Assembly (NCBI GenBank): GCA_045647865.1
Contig: JAZRMW010000034.1
Coordinates: 1-64,000 of the forward strand
Direction of reading: 5' to 3'
DNA length: 64,000 nt
DNA from: Phocaeicola_A sp045647865
GTDB lineage: Bacteria > Bacteroidota > Bacteroidia > Bacteroidales > Bacteroidaceae
The translations under genes were made by a program, and so were the position numbers. The notes below the pieces were generated by a model, which was not told the DNA's origin, searched no databases, and saw only the letters and a list, made by a program, of their open reading frames with translations. The stretch's first letter is position 1, and each line of letters starts with the position of its first letter. Of the stretch, positions 7,416 through 17,100 are shown one piece after another.

Positions 7416-7988
7416 ATGTCTCAGTTAGAAATTTGGCTCTTGGCTTTGGCTTTGGCAATGGATTGTTTCACGGTGGCCATCACCTGCGGTATCATCCAGC
7501 GCAGGTGGCAGGGACGTACAGCTTTGTCCGTATCTCTCTCCTTTGGACTGTTCCAAGGGCTGATGCCTGTCATCGGATGGATGGGTACGCGTTATCTGCA
7601 TGGGATCATCGAATCGTTTGACCACTGGATAGCTTTTGGCCTGTTGATGTTCCTGGGAGGACGTATGGTGTTCGAAGGGTTGAGAGGAGAGGAGAGTTCC
7701 CATCATTTCGATCCGTCGGACTTGAAAACCGTTCTTCTTTTGGGTATCGCCGTCAGTATTGATGCCTTGGCAGTAGGAATATCCTTTGCCTGTGTCGGTA
7801 TCCACAGCTGGGGACAGATAGGTTCGCCTGTACTGATTATTACCTTGGTGTCGTGTGTGCTGGCTCTGTTGGGATATGTGTTGGGTATTGCATTCGGCAA
7901 ACGTATCCGGATTCCGGCCGAACCGTTGGGAGGAGTCATCTTGATTGCTATCGGGTGCAAGATACTGTATGAGCATTTGATGCTGTGA
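7416..7988 (+). CDS. mntP: manganese efflux pump MntP
   Basis: Exports Mn2+ across the inner membrane. The frame is open from 7338, but the first credible start is the ATG at 7416, preceded immediately by AAGGAG and opening MSQLEIWLLALALAMDCFTV, the family's usual N-terminus with the conserved Asp of helix 1. A second conserved block, GIAVSIDALAVGISFACVG, carries the matching Asp of the internal repeat. Six hydrophobic helices and 190 residues fit the family. It lies 43 bp after the DUF6048 gene and is probably the last gene of that operon. No yybP-ykoY-type leader is evident in the short gap. Confidence 0.93.
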   Translation: MSQLEIWLLALALAMDCFTVAITCGIIQRRWQGRTALSVSLSFGLFQGLMPVIGWMGTRYLHGIIESFDHWIAFGLLMFLGGRMVFEGLRGEESSHHFDPSDLKTVLLLGIAVSIDALAVGISFACVGIHSWGQIGSPVLIITLVSCVLALLGYVLGIAFGKRIRIPAEPLGGVILIAIGCKILYEHLML

Positions 7989-8005
7989 GGGGGGCTTGCG
8001 TTTAA

Positions 8006-8315
8006 GGAGTTCAGGAGATTTTCTTTAAGGAGTTCAGGAGTGCAGGAGTGACGCTACGCTTAGGAGTTCAGACGATACTTCTGCTTGCATGGGGGCTCCT
8101 TTAGGAGTTCAGGAGATTTTTTAAGGAGTGTAGGAGTGACGCTACGCTTAGGCGTAGCAAGGCTCGCAGAAAGAAGCACTAGATGTGCTTCGGTGCCCTC
8201 AGAATGATAGGCTTGCATGGAGTCTTCCTGTTCTTCATAGTCGAAACTATCGTCTGCACTCCTGTACTCCTTCACTCCTGCACTCCTTAAGAATTCTCCT
8301 GAACTCCTAAAAATA
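8006..8315. repeat. AGGAGTTCAGGAG dispersed repeats, two orientations
   Basis: This fills the 368-bp gap between mntP and apbE. Left part: AGGAGTTCAGGAG words, twice followed by GTGACGCTACGCTTAGG. Right part (8253-8310): the same words inverted (CTCCTGCACTCC). The two halves could fold on each other. No credible gene; the small open frames here are translated repeats. Confidence 0.75.
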
Positions 8316-8356
8316 CACTCATAGCATTAACTTTAAACATTGAATAATAGACAACT

Positions 8357-9379
8357 ATGACCGATAAAAGAAAAAAACTGCGTTGGCAATTGCCTTTCCT
8401 TGCCCTGTTGATTGTGGGCACTGTCGTTATTTTGAGTAAGCAGGACCGTTCGCCCTACCGTACCAATCAGGGAATGGTGTTCGGTACGGTGTATAAAATC
8501 ACCTACCAGTATGCTGAGGATTTGCAGGCCGATATCCAAGCTGAGTTGGACAAGGTGAATGCGTCGCTTTCGCCTTTTCAGAAACAATCCATCATCAGCC
8601 GTATCAATGGGAATGACCCTACGGTTGTGCCAGACAGCATGTTCCTGCATGTCTTCCGTTTGGCCCAAACGATTTCGAAAGATACGCACGGAGCTTTTGA
8701 CATCACGGTTGCCCCTCTCGTAAACGCTTGGGGATTCGGATTCAAGAATAGTGGGGGTGTCGATTCCCTTACCATTGATTCTCTTTGTCAGTTTGTGGGC
8801 ATGGAGAATGTACATTTCGATGGTGAGCAGATTATCAAGACCGACTCTTGTGTGATGCTCGACTGCAGTGCCATTGCCAAAGGGTACGGTTGCGATGTGG
8901 TGGCAGCCTTGTTCAATCGGAAAGGTATCCGTAACTATATGGTAGAGATAGGGGGCGAAATTGTCGTAAAAGGTATCAACTCCAAGCGTAACCGTTGGAC
9001 CATTGGTATCAACAAACCGGTGGAGGACTCCTTGGCACAGTCGTCCGAATTGCAGACCATCGTCCGTGTCTCCGACATTGCCATGGCTACATCCGGAAAC
9101 TACCGCAACTATTACTATCGCGATGGCAAGAAGGTGGCCCATACCATTGACCCCCGTACCGGTTATCCCGTACAGCATTCCATCCTTTCGGCCACGGTCT
9201 TTGCGCCCGATTGTGCTACGGCCGATGCGTATGCCACCTCCTTCATGGTGCTTGGGTTGGATTCGGCTATGGCCATCTGTAACCGCCACCCCGAGTTGCA
9301 AGGTTATTTTATCTATGCCGATGAACAGGGGGAGTTCGCCACTTGCCACAGCGACGGGTTTGAGAAGTGGATGAAGTGA
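8357..9379 (+). CDS. apbE: FAD:protein FMN transferase (ApbE family)
   Basis: Attaches FMN covalently to Thr/Ser of target flavoproteins such as NQR/RNF subunits, on the outer face of the inner membrane. The N-terminus has one uncleaved-looking membrane segment (about residues 11-26, LPFLALLIVGTVVILS). The family blocks GTVYKITYQ, AFDITVAPLVNAWGFG, CSAIAKGYGCDVV, YMVEIGGEIVVKG, HTIDPRTGYP and CATADAYATSFMVLG are all present in order, including the HTIDPRTG metal/FAD site. At 340 residues it has normal length. It stands alone between a repeat block and the convergent HTCS gene, so no target protein is suggested by context. Confidence 0.93.
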   Translation: MTDKRKKLRWQLPFLALLIVGTVVILSKQDRSPYRTNQGMVFGTVYKITYQYAEDLQADIQAELDKVNASLSPFQKQSIISRINGNDPTVVPDSMFLHVFRLAQTISKDTHGAFDITVAPLVNAWGFGFKNSGGVDSLTIDSLCQFVGMENVHFDGEQIIKTDSCVMLDCSAIAKGYGCDVVAALFNRKGIRNYMVEIGGEIVVKGINSKRNRWTIGINKPVEDSLAQSSELQTIVRVSDIAMATSGNYRNYYYRDGKKVAHTIDPRTGYPVQHSILSATVFAPDCATADAYATSFMVLGLDSAMAICNRHPELQGYFIYADEQGEFATCHSDGFEKWMK

Positions 9380-9444
9380 GTGGACTAATCGTAGGCTCAA
9401 GCTCAAAGTTTACTGAAGAGAGATAAAGACCGGTAGTTTTACCT

Positions 9445-9474
9445 GTAGGGGAGAATCTGTGTGTCTGCCCCTAC
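9445..9474. repeat. palindromic GTAGGGG...CCCCTAC element
   Basis: GTAGGGG (9445-9451) and CCCCTAC (9468-9474) can form a hairpin between the convergent apbE and HTCS genes. Related words occur at 5145-5156 and 49383-49461. It may serve as a bidirectional barrier but lacks a T-run. Confidence 0.45.
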
Positions 9475-9508
9475 GCTCCTTCAACTCACGAACTACCAAC
9501 TCACCACC

Positions 9509-12500
9509 TCACTCCTTCTGATTGCCTCCTTTGGGGTTTCTATAGGACGAAGGAGAAACACCGAAATGCTTCTTGAATACGCGGCTGAAGTATAGAGGAT
9601 CGTTAAAGCCTACAAAGAAACTGATTTCGGCCATACTGAGGTGAGGTTGGCTCAGCAGCAATTCTGATGCTTTCTTTAAGCGGGTCATGCGTAGGTATTC
9701 TATGGGAACCAATCCTGTTATGCCTTTTACTTTCTGGTAGAAATTGGTTCGGCCTAGACCCATCTCACGTGCCAAATCTTCCATCCTTAAATCTCCGTTG
9801 GTCATATTGTTTTCGATAAGGTTGTTCAATTGTGTCAAGAAATCGCGGTCTTGATTGGTGGTACATATCTCCGTATTCTGTATTCCGGGCTCTTTGGAAA
9901 ATTTTTCACGCAACCGTTGTCGTTGGGTAATCAGTTGGATGATACGTGCCCGCAATACATCGCGGTTGAAAGGTTTGGCTATATAGGCATCTGCTCCCTT
10001 TTCAAATCCTACGGTTTGCTTTTCGGGCGTACCTAAGGCTGTGAGAAGTATTACGGGAATATGGCAGGTGTTGAAATCCTTTTTCAAACGGCGTGTCATT
10101 TCAAAACCGTCCATGTTGGGCATCATTACATCGCTGATGACCAAGTCGGGCATCTCTTCTTTGGCTTTTTCCAAGCCTTCGACTCCGTCTGTTGCCATGG
10201 AGATTTCAAAGAAATGGCTCAGTTCGTCCACAAGTAAGTCACGTATGTCTGCATCATCCTCCACGATGAGCAGGCGTTGTGGGTTGACGGGAATTATTTC
10301 TTCTTCATGGATGTATTCTTGCAAGGATAGTTCCGTTTCCTTACTTGTTATTTGTTGGCTGGTTTCTGTAGGGACAATGGGTTCCCATTCTTCTGTTTGC
10401 AGAAAATCTTCATCGGCATAAACCTCGGGAGTTGTAGGCAGACTGAGGAAGAAGATACTTCCTATTTCTTCGCCAGTGTCAGAGATGTTTGGTTTGTATT
10501 CCAATGTCCCGTGATGTGTGGAGGCTAATTGTGCCGACAGATTCAGTCCGATACCGATACTGTTTCCGCTCATACGGCTTTGCATGTGGCGTGAGAAAAT
10601 CAGTTCCCGTTTGTTGGCAGGTACGCCTATACCTGTATCTGTGACAGTGAGGACAAGTGTTGCCGTATCCTTCAAGCGTAGGTCAATGATAATGCTATTC
10701 CCAGCATGGGCGGGAGTATATTTGAAGGCATTGGAGAGCAGATTATAGACAATTTTGTCCAGGTGGTTGCGGTCGATGGGAATGGTGTATTCCTCTTGCC
10801 AGGTTTGGACGCTGAAATGGATCTCTTTTTGTAGCGCCAGTTCATTGAAGGTGTTGGCAATGTGGCGCACGAAAGCTACCACATCAGTGGGTTGCAGGGA
10901 GAGTGAAAGTTGTCCCATCTCCATTTTGTGGAATTGCATGATCTCGTATGAGAGACGGTTCATGCGTTCTGCTCCTTGTTTCATGGTATCAAAAGCCTGT
11001 TGGGCTTTCTTGTTGTGTGGGATGGTTTCCTTCAGTCGTTCGAGTGCCACCTGAATGAGGGTTAACGGTGTACGGAACTCGTGTGAAAGATTGGCAAAAA
11101 GCAGTGTCTTGAAGTTGGCCAGTTCTTTCTCGATCTTGATGCGTCTTCTAAGGTTGGCTATTCGATTCACTTGGCGGAAGATGGTGTATGCAATGGCTGC
11201 CAATACAATGAACCATAGTAGTTTGGCCCACCAGGTTGCCCACCATGGAGGGAGTACGGTTATGTGGAGTGTGGCTTGCTGTTCGCTCCAGAGTCCGTCG
11301 CTATCGGTCGTTTCCACATGAAAGGTATATGAACCGGTAGGCAGGTATTGATAGGTTGTGTAGCTGCGGGTCGATGGCTTTTGCCAGTTCTTGTCGTATC
11401 CTTCCAGGAACCAACGGAAACGTTTCTTGTGTCCCTCATTGAATACCATGTCTGTGAAGTGAAGTTCGAAAGAATTCTGTGTGTGTGCCAATGTAATGTG
11501 TCGGGCATAAGGGGTGGCGGCACTTTGTTTTTCTTCGGTTATGTAAGGTTTGGGACTTCCGTTGACCCATATATCAGTGATGACGGGGGTTGGGATATTC
11601 CTTTCAATGTTTACTGTGCGTGGGTCAATTGCGATGAATCCATGTATGGTGCCGAAAAGAAGACGTCCGTCAGGAAGTTGACACGTGGTACTCTCGGAAA
11701 AACTGTTTCCTTGCGGATTCCTACTGAAAATGAAGCTGTGTAGCGAGTTGACACCGGGTTCCATGCGTGATAGTCCTTGAGTGGTTCCTATCCAAAGGAA
11801 GCCGAGGTCGTCGTAGATGAGTGAGGTGACGGTGTTTGAAGCCAATCCGTCGTTTTCGGTATAAGCGGTGTGGTGGAGTGTCCCGTTGTCTTGGAGAGTA
11901 CATTGGATGAGTCCATACCCTACGGTGCCTGCCCATACGCACTTACCCGAATGGTCAGTTAGCAGGGTGTGTATCTCTGAGGCTGGAAATGTTCCATTGG
12001 TGTAGCTGTAGTGGCGGTATGCTGTGGGGGAGGCCATAATGCTGTCGGGATGGAAAATACAGAGACCATCGTTGGTCGCTGCCCAGATATGTCCGTGGCG
12101 GTCTTCGGTAAGGTCGCGTATGCGTAGCATTCCGTAGTTCTCGTTAAGGAAATGGCGGAAACTGTATCCGCAGGCTTGTGCAGAGTCTTTCAATGCCAGT
12201 GCCAGTCCGCCACCGAATGTGCCTATCCAAATGCGTCCTTTGCTGTCTTTAAGTAGTTTGAATATGTCACCGTTTTGTAGAGCACCCGCTGTTCCTTTGT
12301 GGTGTCTTACCTGCTTGTCTCCTATGATGAGACCGTTTCCGCGTGTGCCTTGCCAAAGGATACCTTCATTGTCTATACATCGGCTGTATATGTTCGTGGT
12401 GAGGGTGCGGCTTTCTAACAGATTAAGATTGTGGTCGTAGGCTTGTAACAAGTATCGGCGTGTCCCAATCCAAAGGGTATCGTTGCTATAGTGTATCATG

Positions 12501-13903
12501 CGTACATAATTCTCGTAACCCATTTCTTCGGTATAGGTTGGGAATATGCGGGTGTGGTTGAGAACGTTGGAACGGGTGAATTTGGTAAGCCCTGAGTTGT
12601 TGGTTCCCATCCAGATGACTCCCTCACGGTCAATGAAGATGTCATGTAACACATCGGTGAGCATTAGCTCTGGGTCTTGACTGTGTGTGAGGTGTTGCAG
12701 CTTGTGGTTTTGGGGATTATAAATGAAGAGTCCGTATTCACCTGTTGCAATCCATATGTTCCCTTGTTTGTCGAGTGCAGTTTGGTAGCTTTCGTATCCG
12801 GGTTTGCCATCCTTTACCTTGCGAATCGGTAAGGGCAGATATTCACTGGCGAGGCTGTCGGCATAGACCGCGTGGTTAGGCTGATTGTAGATGAGCAAGC
12901 CTTTATTGGGCAGGTGTACGAGTCGGGGGGTAGGGACAATGATACGTTTGTCGCGCTTTGCTGTACGTTCTTGGGGATTGTAATTGTAGATGCGTCGGTT
13001 CGTAAGAATGAGCCAGTGGTTGTTCATCGCATTTTCGCTGACAACTTTGTCCTTCTCAGACATGCCTTCGAGTGTGGTTGCCAATTCGATGGTTGTAGTG
13101 GCATCCGTATTGTACCACAGTTCACCGTCTTGTGTGACAAAGTGTATTTCGTTCTGCCACGTGTATGCTTGTACCCAAATCCGTGTGGTGTCTGCATGAT
13201 GCAGGATTCCTTGTGGGGTGAGGCAGGCAAGACCTCTTGAGGTTCCTATCCAGACTTGTCCATCGCTGTCTTTCTTGACAAATGTGACAGTTTCCTTTGC
13301 AAAACCTTCTTTGTGGCGGTCGATGTGGGTAATATCCAGTTGGCGTTGGTCGTTAGGGTGGTGTATGCCGTAGATATGGTCATCGTTCCATGTCCATACA
13401 TCACCGTTAGGCAACAGTTGTGACTTTACGAAATTGTTGTTGTATGCTCCCATACCGGTGAAATCAACAAAACGTCCTTGTTGCAAGTCTAAACAGCAGA
13501 GTCGTTGTGGGGAGCAGGTAATCCATAAATAGCCATCGTAGTCTTCAAAAAAGTCTGTGACGGAATTGGTTGCCAATCCCGGTTCATCGCTTCCCGCAGG
13601 TTGGGGATGGTGTACAGCAAAGCGGTTGCCATCGTATCGGCACAGTCCGTCGGGAGTACCTATCCAAATGAATCCTTGTTTGTCTTGATGGATACAGCGC
13701 ACAGTATTGCTGGGCAGTCCGTCGGTTATGCTGTAGTGGCGTGCAGTGAGTTTGATACTGTCGTTTCCCATTGTTCCCATTGCTTGCGCTATAGTAGGAA
13801 ATAGCAGGGCAAGAATGAGAGTCTTTAACATAAGGTTTCGTTTAACGAAAAGATTTAGAATATTCTGTAACGGTTGGCGAGTGTTGTTCCAATATTTCCT
13901 CAT
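9509..13903 (-). CDS. hybrid two-component system regulator (HTCS) of the PUL
   Basis: One-protein sensor and DNA-binding regulator of glycan use, 1464 residues. Visible order: signal/TM segment (TLILALLFPTIAQA); two propellers of Reg_prop repeats (for example FIWIGTPDGLCRYDG, FLWIGTTQGLSRMEPG); Y_Y_Y domain ending before TM LLWFIVLAAIAYTIF; HisKA with phosphoacceptor His in NLSHEFRTPLTLI; HATPase with KIVYNLLSNAFKYTP and DTGIGVP; receiver with phosphoacceptor Asp in VISDVMMPNMDG; AraC-type HTH (MEDLAREMGLGRTNFYQKV) at the end. It is read divergently from the PL11 gene. A -7 box at 13935-13942 supports the ATG at 13903, although the ATG at 13831 gives a neater signal peptide. It most likely binds the repeated motif upstream of the three PUL units (inference). 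Confidence 0.95.
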   Translation of the reverse strand: MRKYWNNTRQPLQNILNLFVKRNLMLKTLILALLFPTIAQAMGTMGNDSIKLTARHYSITDGLPSNTVRCIHQDKQGFIWIGTPDGLCRYDGNRFAVHHPQPAGSDEPGLATNSVTDFFEDYDGYLWITCSPQRLCCLDLQQGRFVDFTGMGAYNNNFVKSQLLPNGDVWTWNDDHIYGIHHPNDQRQLDITHIDRHKEGFAKETVTFVKKDSDGQVWIGTSRGLACLTPQGILHHADTTRIWVQAYTWQNEIHFVTQDGELWYNTDATTTIELATTLEGMSEKDKVVSENAMNNHWLILTNRRIYNYNPQERTAKRDKRIIVPTPRLVHLPNKGLLIYNQPNHAVYADSLASEYLPLPIRKVKDGKPGYESYQTALDKQGNIWIATGEYGLFIYNPQNHKLQHLTHSQDPELMLTDVLHDIFIDREGVIWMGTNNSGLTKFTRSNVLNHTRIFPTYTEEMGYENYVRMIHYSNDTLWIGTRRYLLQAYDHNLNLLESRTLTTNIYSRCIDNEGILWQGTRGNGLIIGDKQVRHHKGTAGALQNGDIFKLLKDSKGRIWIGTFGGGLALALKDSAQACGYSFRHFLNENYGMLRIRDLTEDRHGHIWAATNDGLCIFHPDSIMASPTAYRHYSYTNGTFPASEIHTLLTDHSGKCVWAGTVGYGLIQCTLQDNGTLHHTAYTENDGLASNTVTSLIYDDLGFLWIGTTQGLSRMEPGVNSLHSFIFSRNPQGNSFSESTTCQLPDGRLLFGTIHGFIAIDPRTVNIERNIPTPVITDIWVNGSPKPYITEEKQSAATPYARHITLAHTQNSFELHFTDMVFNEGHKKRFRWFLEGYDKNWQKPSTRSYTTYQYLPTGSYTFHVETTDSDGLWSEQQATLHITVLPPWWATWWAKLLWFIVLAAIAYTIFRQVNRIANLRRRIKIEKELANFKTLLFANLSHEFRTPLTLIQVALERLKETIPHNKKAQQAFDTMKQGAERMNRLSYEIMQFHKMEMGQLSLSLQPTDVVAFVRHIANTFNELALQKEIHFSVQTWQEEYTIPIDRNHLDKIVYNLLSNAFKYTPAHAGNSIIIDLRLKDTATLVLTVTDTGIGVPANKRELIFSRHMQSRMSGNSIGIGLNLSAQLASTHHGTLEYKPNISDTGEEIGSIFFLSLPTTPEVYADEDFLQTEEWEPIVPTETSQQITSKETELSLQEYIHEEEIIPVNPQRLLIVEDDADIRDLLVDELSHFFEISMATDGVEGLEKAKEEMPDLVISDVMMPNMDGFEMTRRLKKDFNTCHIPVILLTALGTPEKQTVGFEKGADAYIAKPFNRDVLRARIIQLITQRQRLREKFSKEPGIQNTEICTTNQDRDFLTQLNNLIENNMTNGDLRMEDLAREMGLGRTNFYQKVKGITGLVPIEYLRMTRLKKASELLLSQPHLSMAEISFFVGFNDPLYFSRVFKKHFGVSPSSYRNPKGGNQKE

Positions 13904-13934
13904 GTTCTTATATGATGAATTATATTATGCGGTG

Positions 13935-13942
13935 CAAATATA
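13935..13942 (-). promoter_or_regulatory. -7 box of the HTCS gene
   Basis: TATATTTG on the minus strand fits TAnnTTTG; transcription would begin near 13928, 25 nt before the ATG at 13903. No good -33 element is visible. Confidence 0.45.
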
Positions 13943-14068
13943 CGGTATTTTCTTTGTTTGTACATGGTTTTTTTCGGGAAAATGAAATGATAGGAATATG
14001 TATGGTTAGGTTGGGTGTAGTCTCTTTATGTTTCAAAGCTGTGAAAAATTCTGTTCTCCTCTGTATGT

Positions 14069-14130
14069 AAAAATCTCCATATAATCTGTTAGTTTTTCCA
14101 TATCGGGTATTGGGGTTCTCAGTATTTTTG
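14069..14130 (+). promoter_or_regulatory. PUL operator and promoter, unit 1 (PL11-GH2)
   Basis: A 24-nt motif at 14069-14092 (core TCCATATAATC at 14076-14086) is followed by CCAT at 14098-14101 and a -7 box TATTTTTG at 14123-14130. The motif shares 21 of 24 bases with that at 38376-38399, and in both cases the -7 box starts exactly 54 nt after the motif start. Placement and conservation fit an activator site for the HTCS; binding is inferred. Confidence 0.7.
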
Positions 14131-14184
14131 CCTCGTTTTTGAATGTGTTTGCAAAAAACGAACCTAAATACATAAGAGGAAATA

Positions 14185-17100
14185 ATGAAAAACTTGAAGT
14201 TTATTTTGTTTGTCCTGCTCTCTGTTGGCTACAACTTGTCAGGAACTGTATTCGCTCAGCGTGTCACTCCCCCACTTGGTCGTGGTGTTGTGGCTACGGC
14301 CCGTAACGGGAAAACCACTATCACGTGGCGTAAGCTGGCACAAGAACCGGAAAACGTTTGTTACAACATTTATACTCGAAGTGGTGAAGGTGCCGATTGG
14401 AAATTATTGAATGCATCGCCCCTCGGTGTCAGCAACTACCAATTGTCGTCCACCCTTGCTGCTGGTACTGAAATTTCTGTCAGACTCGTAGTCGATGGGG
14501 TGGAGCAGGGTAGCTATTCAAAGCCCTTCAAGTACATTACTCCCCAATATGCCAACCAGTATATGCATATCGACTTTGTCAATGGTGGTTCGCCTTTGGA
14601 TTATCGTACTGTGCGTACTGTGTTTGTATGGCCTGCCGATCTTGATGGCGATGGTGAATATGATTACATTGTGGATCGCCGTCGTCTGGCAGGAGGATTT
14701 TCCGATAATGCTGACCGTGACCGTGAAGATGTTTTTGAAGACGAAACTACCGGGGGAGACACTTCGGTACCCAATCCTTCATACATAGACCGTCTGGAAG
14801 GATACCTCGCTGATGGAACTTATCTTTGGACCATTTCCATGGGAAGTAATGTCTATCTTTCCAGTGGACAGGCCGATGAAGTTTGTGTGGCCGATCTTGA
14901 TTGCGATGGATTGGCCGAAGTTGTTATAAAAGGTTCTGATGGAACACGTTTTTGGGATAAGTCTGCCGGTACTTGGGGAAAGTACCTCGTATCACCTACG
15001 GGAGGTGGTGGCGATACGCCTGATTCTGACGGTGATGGCATTACTGATTATATTGCTTCTACTACACGAAATGCTCCACAATACATTGTCATTGTCAACG
15101 GTCTCACTGGTGCACAGAAAGATATTATTGAAATGAACTACCCCTCCGATAAGACCGATACCTATACACGTGACAACAAAAAGAACTACATGGGTGATGA
15201 GTATGCTTTCCTTACCGGCCATTTCGGTGTGGCCTATCTTGATGGCATACATCCCAGTATCGTTTATGAATATTGCAACCGCAATAGTTCGGCTGCCGGA
15301 GAAGGACGCAATGGACAGCATAACTTCTATGTTTCGGCCTACAGTTACTACGATCATGGTGGTAACCATAAGGGATGGCACGAAATGTGGCAATTCAGTT
15401 TTAATGATGCACCGGGAGTCAATGGACATCAACGTTTCCATCAGATACGTATAGGTGATGTGGATGCCGATGGAAAGGATGAGATGCAGAATGGTGCCAT
15501 TTGTGTTGATGACGATGGGACACTCCTTTGGACATCGGGTATTGACCATGGTGACCGCTTCCGTATGTCGGATATAGATCCAGAACGTCCCGGTCAGGAA
15601 ATTTTTGCTATCCAGCAGACGGCACCCAGCATGCTGGGACAGATTCTTTACTGTGCCCGTACAGGCGAAGCCATCAAGAAGTGGTACATGGGCTCGCCCG
15701 GCGATGTGGGACGTGGCGAGTGCATGGATGTACTGAAGGAACACAAAGGGTATGAGATGTGGTCCACGATGCCCAATATGTACACGGCACAGGGAGATGT
15801 GGCCATTTCGGGTACTTATAAGACTACAAACATCCTTTATCCTACTGAAGGTGTGTGGTGGGATGGCGAACTGGACCGCGAGGCTGTCATGTCTGCCGGT
15901 GGAAAGTATCCATCAATCAATGTCAATGTGACGAAATTTAATGGGGGCCGGCTTGCAGACTTCAGCAAGGAGAACGGTTATAAGATTCATGCGGGAGGAG
16001 CTGTCCGTGCCATGTTTTGGGGCGACATCTACGGTGATTGGCGTGAAGAACTGGTTTTGCGTGAAGACGAGACCAAGTCAGGATACACATATACCACAGG
16101 ACTTGTAGGTTTTACAACCAACTATACGACCAACGTATCGAATATCTATTGTCTTCAGCAAGACCCTGACTATCGCGGACAAGCCACCACTCATGGTTAT
16201 TATCAAGCACCCAATACCTCTTTCTATTTAGGATACGATATGCCCGCTCCGCCGCTTCCTCCCTTCATGGTATCCAAGAACGTGTGGAGCAAAAGTGGAC
16301 AAGTTTGGAAGAATGGTTCGGCTGATTTCACCGATATGATGCGTACTGCCGCCACCACTTATAAGGATGGCGAGACGGTCATTTTCGGACTTGATGGTGC
16401 ACGTACTGTCACCGTAGAAGGTGCTGTATCCCCCGATACAACCTTTTTGATGGTTCCTCGCAATCCGAAAGGAAAAGAATGGCGCCCCTACACTTTCATC
16501 GGTTCGGGCAGTATTGCAGCAGGCGAGGTGTGGAAGTCGGGCGAGGGATATGCCATAGTGAATGTGCCTCTTACAACTACAGGTACAACCTATATCTCCG
16601 ATGGAACACTGGAACTCAATACAACCGTAAGCGGTCCTGTAAGTCTGCGTGCCAAGGGAACCATTGCCGGTAGTCCGACATTGAATGGAAACATTATTTT
16701 TGAGGAGGCACTCAACCACGAAGGTTGTCGTCTGAAACCCGGTACGGAGAACGCTCCATACGGAATCATCACTTTCGGGAAGTCTCTCACTACCGGAAAG
16801 AAAGTGTATGTGGAATTGGATATCAATGCCGATGCCACTCAATACGATGTGGTGAAGGTCAACGGTGATTTGACCCTTGGTGGAACCCTCGTGTTCCATA
16901 TCAAACGTGGTGGCAGCGTGCTACTTGCTGGCACATATCGCCTTTTGGAATATACCGGAACACTGACCGGTGAACTTGCCCAATGTATGATAAAAGGTAT
17001 GGAAGGACAGGCTTGTAGCATAAAAGCGATTGACGGAGCTCTTTGTCTTGTTGTTCCCCAACCCCGTGCCGCCATGCATGGTGTGCGCTGGACGGGTTTG

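Noticed and set aside
8060..8275. 71-residue minus-strand frame between mntP and apbE
   Set aside because: It consists largely of translated AGGAGT repeats and has no protein features.
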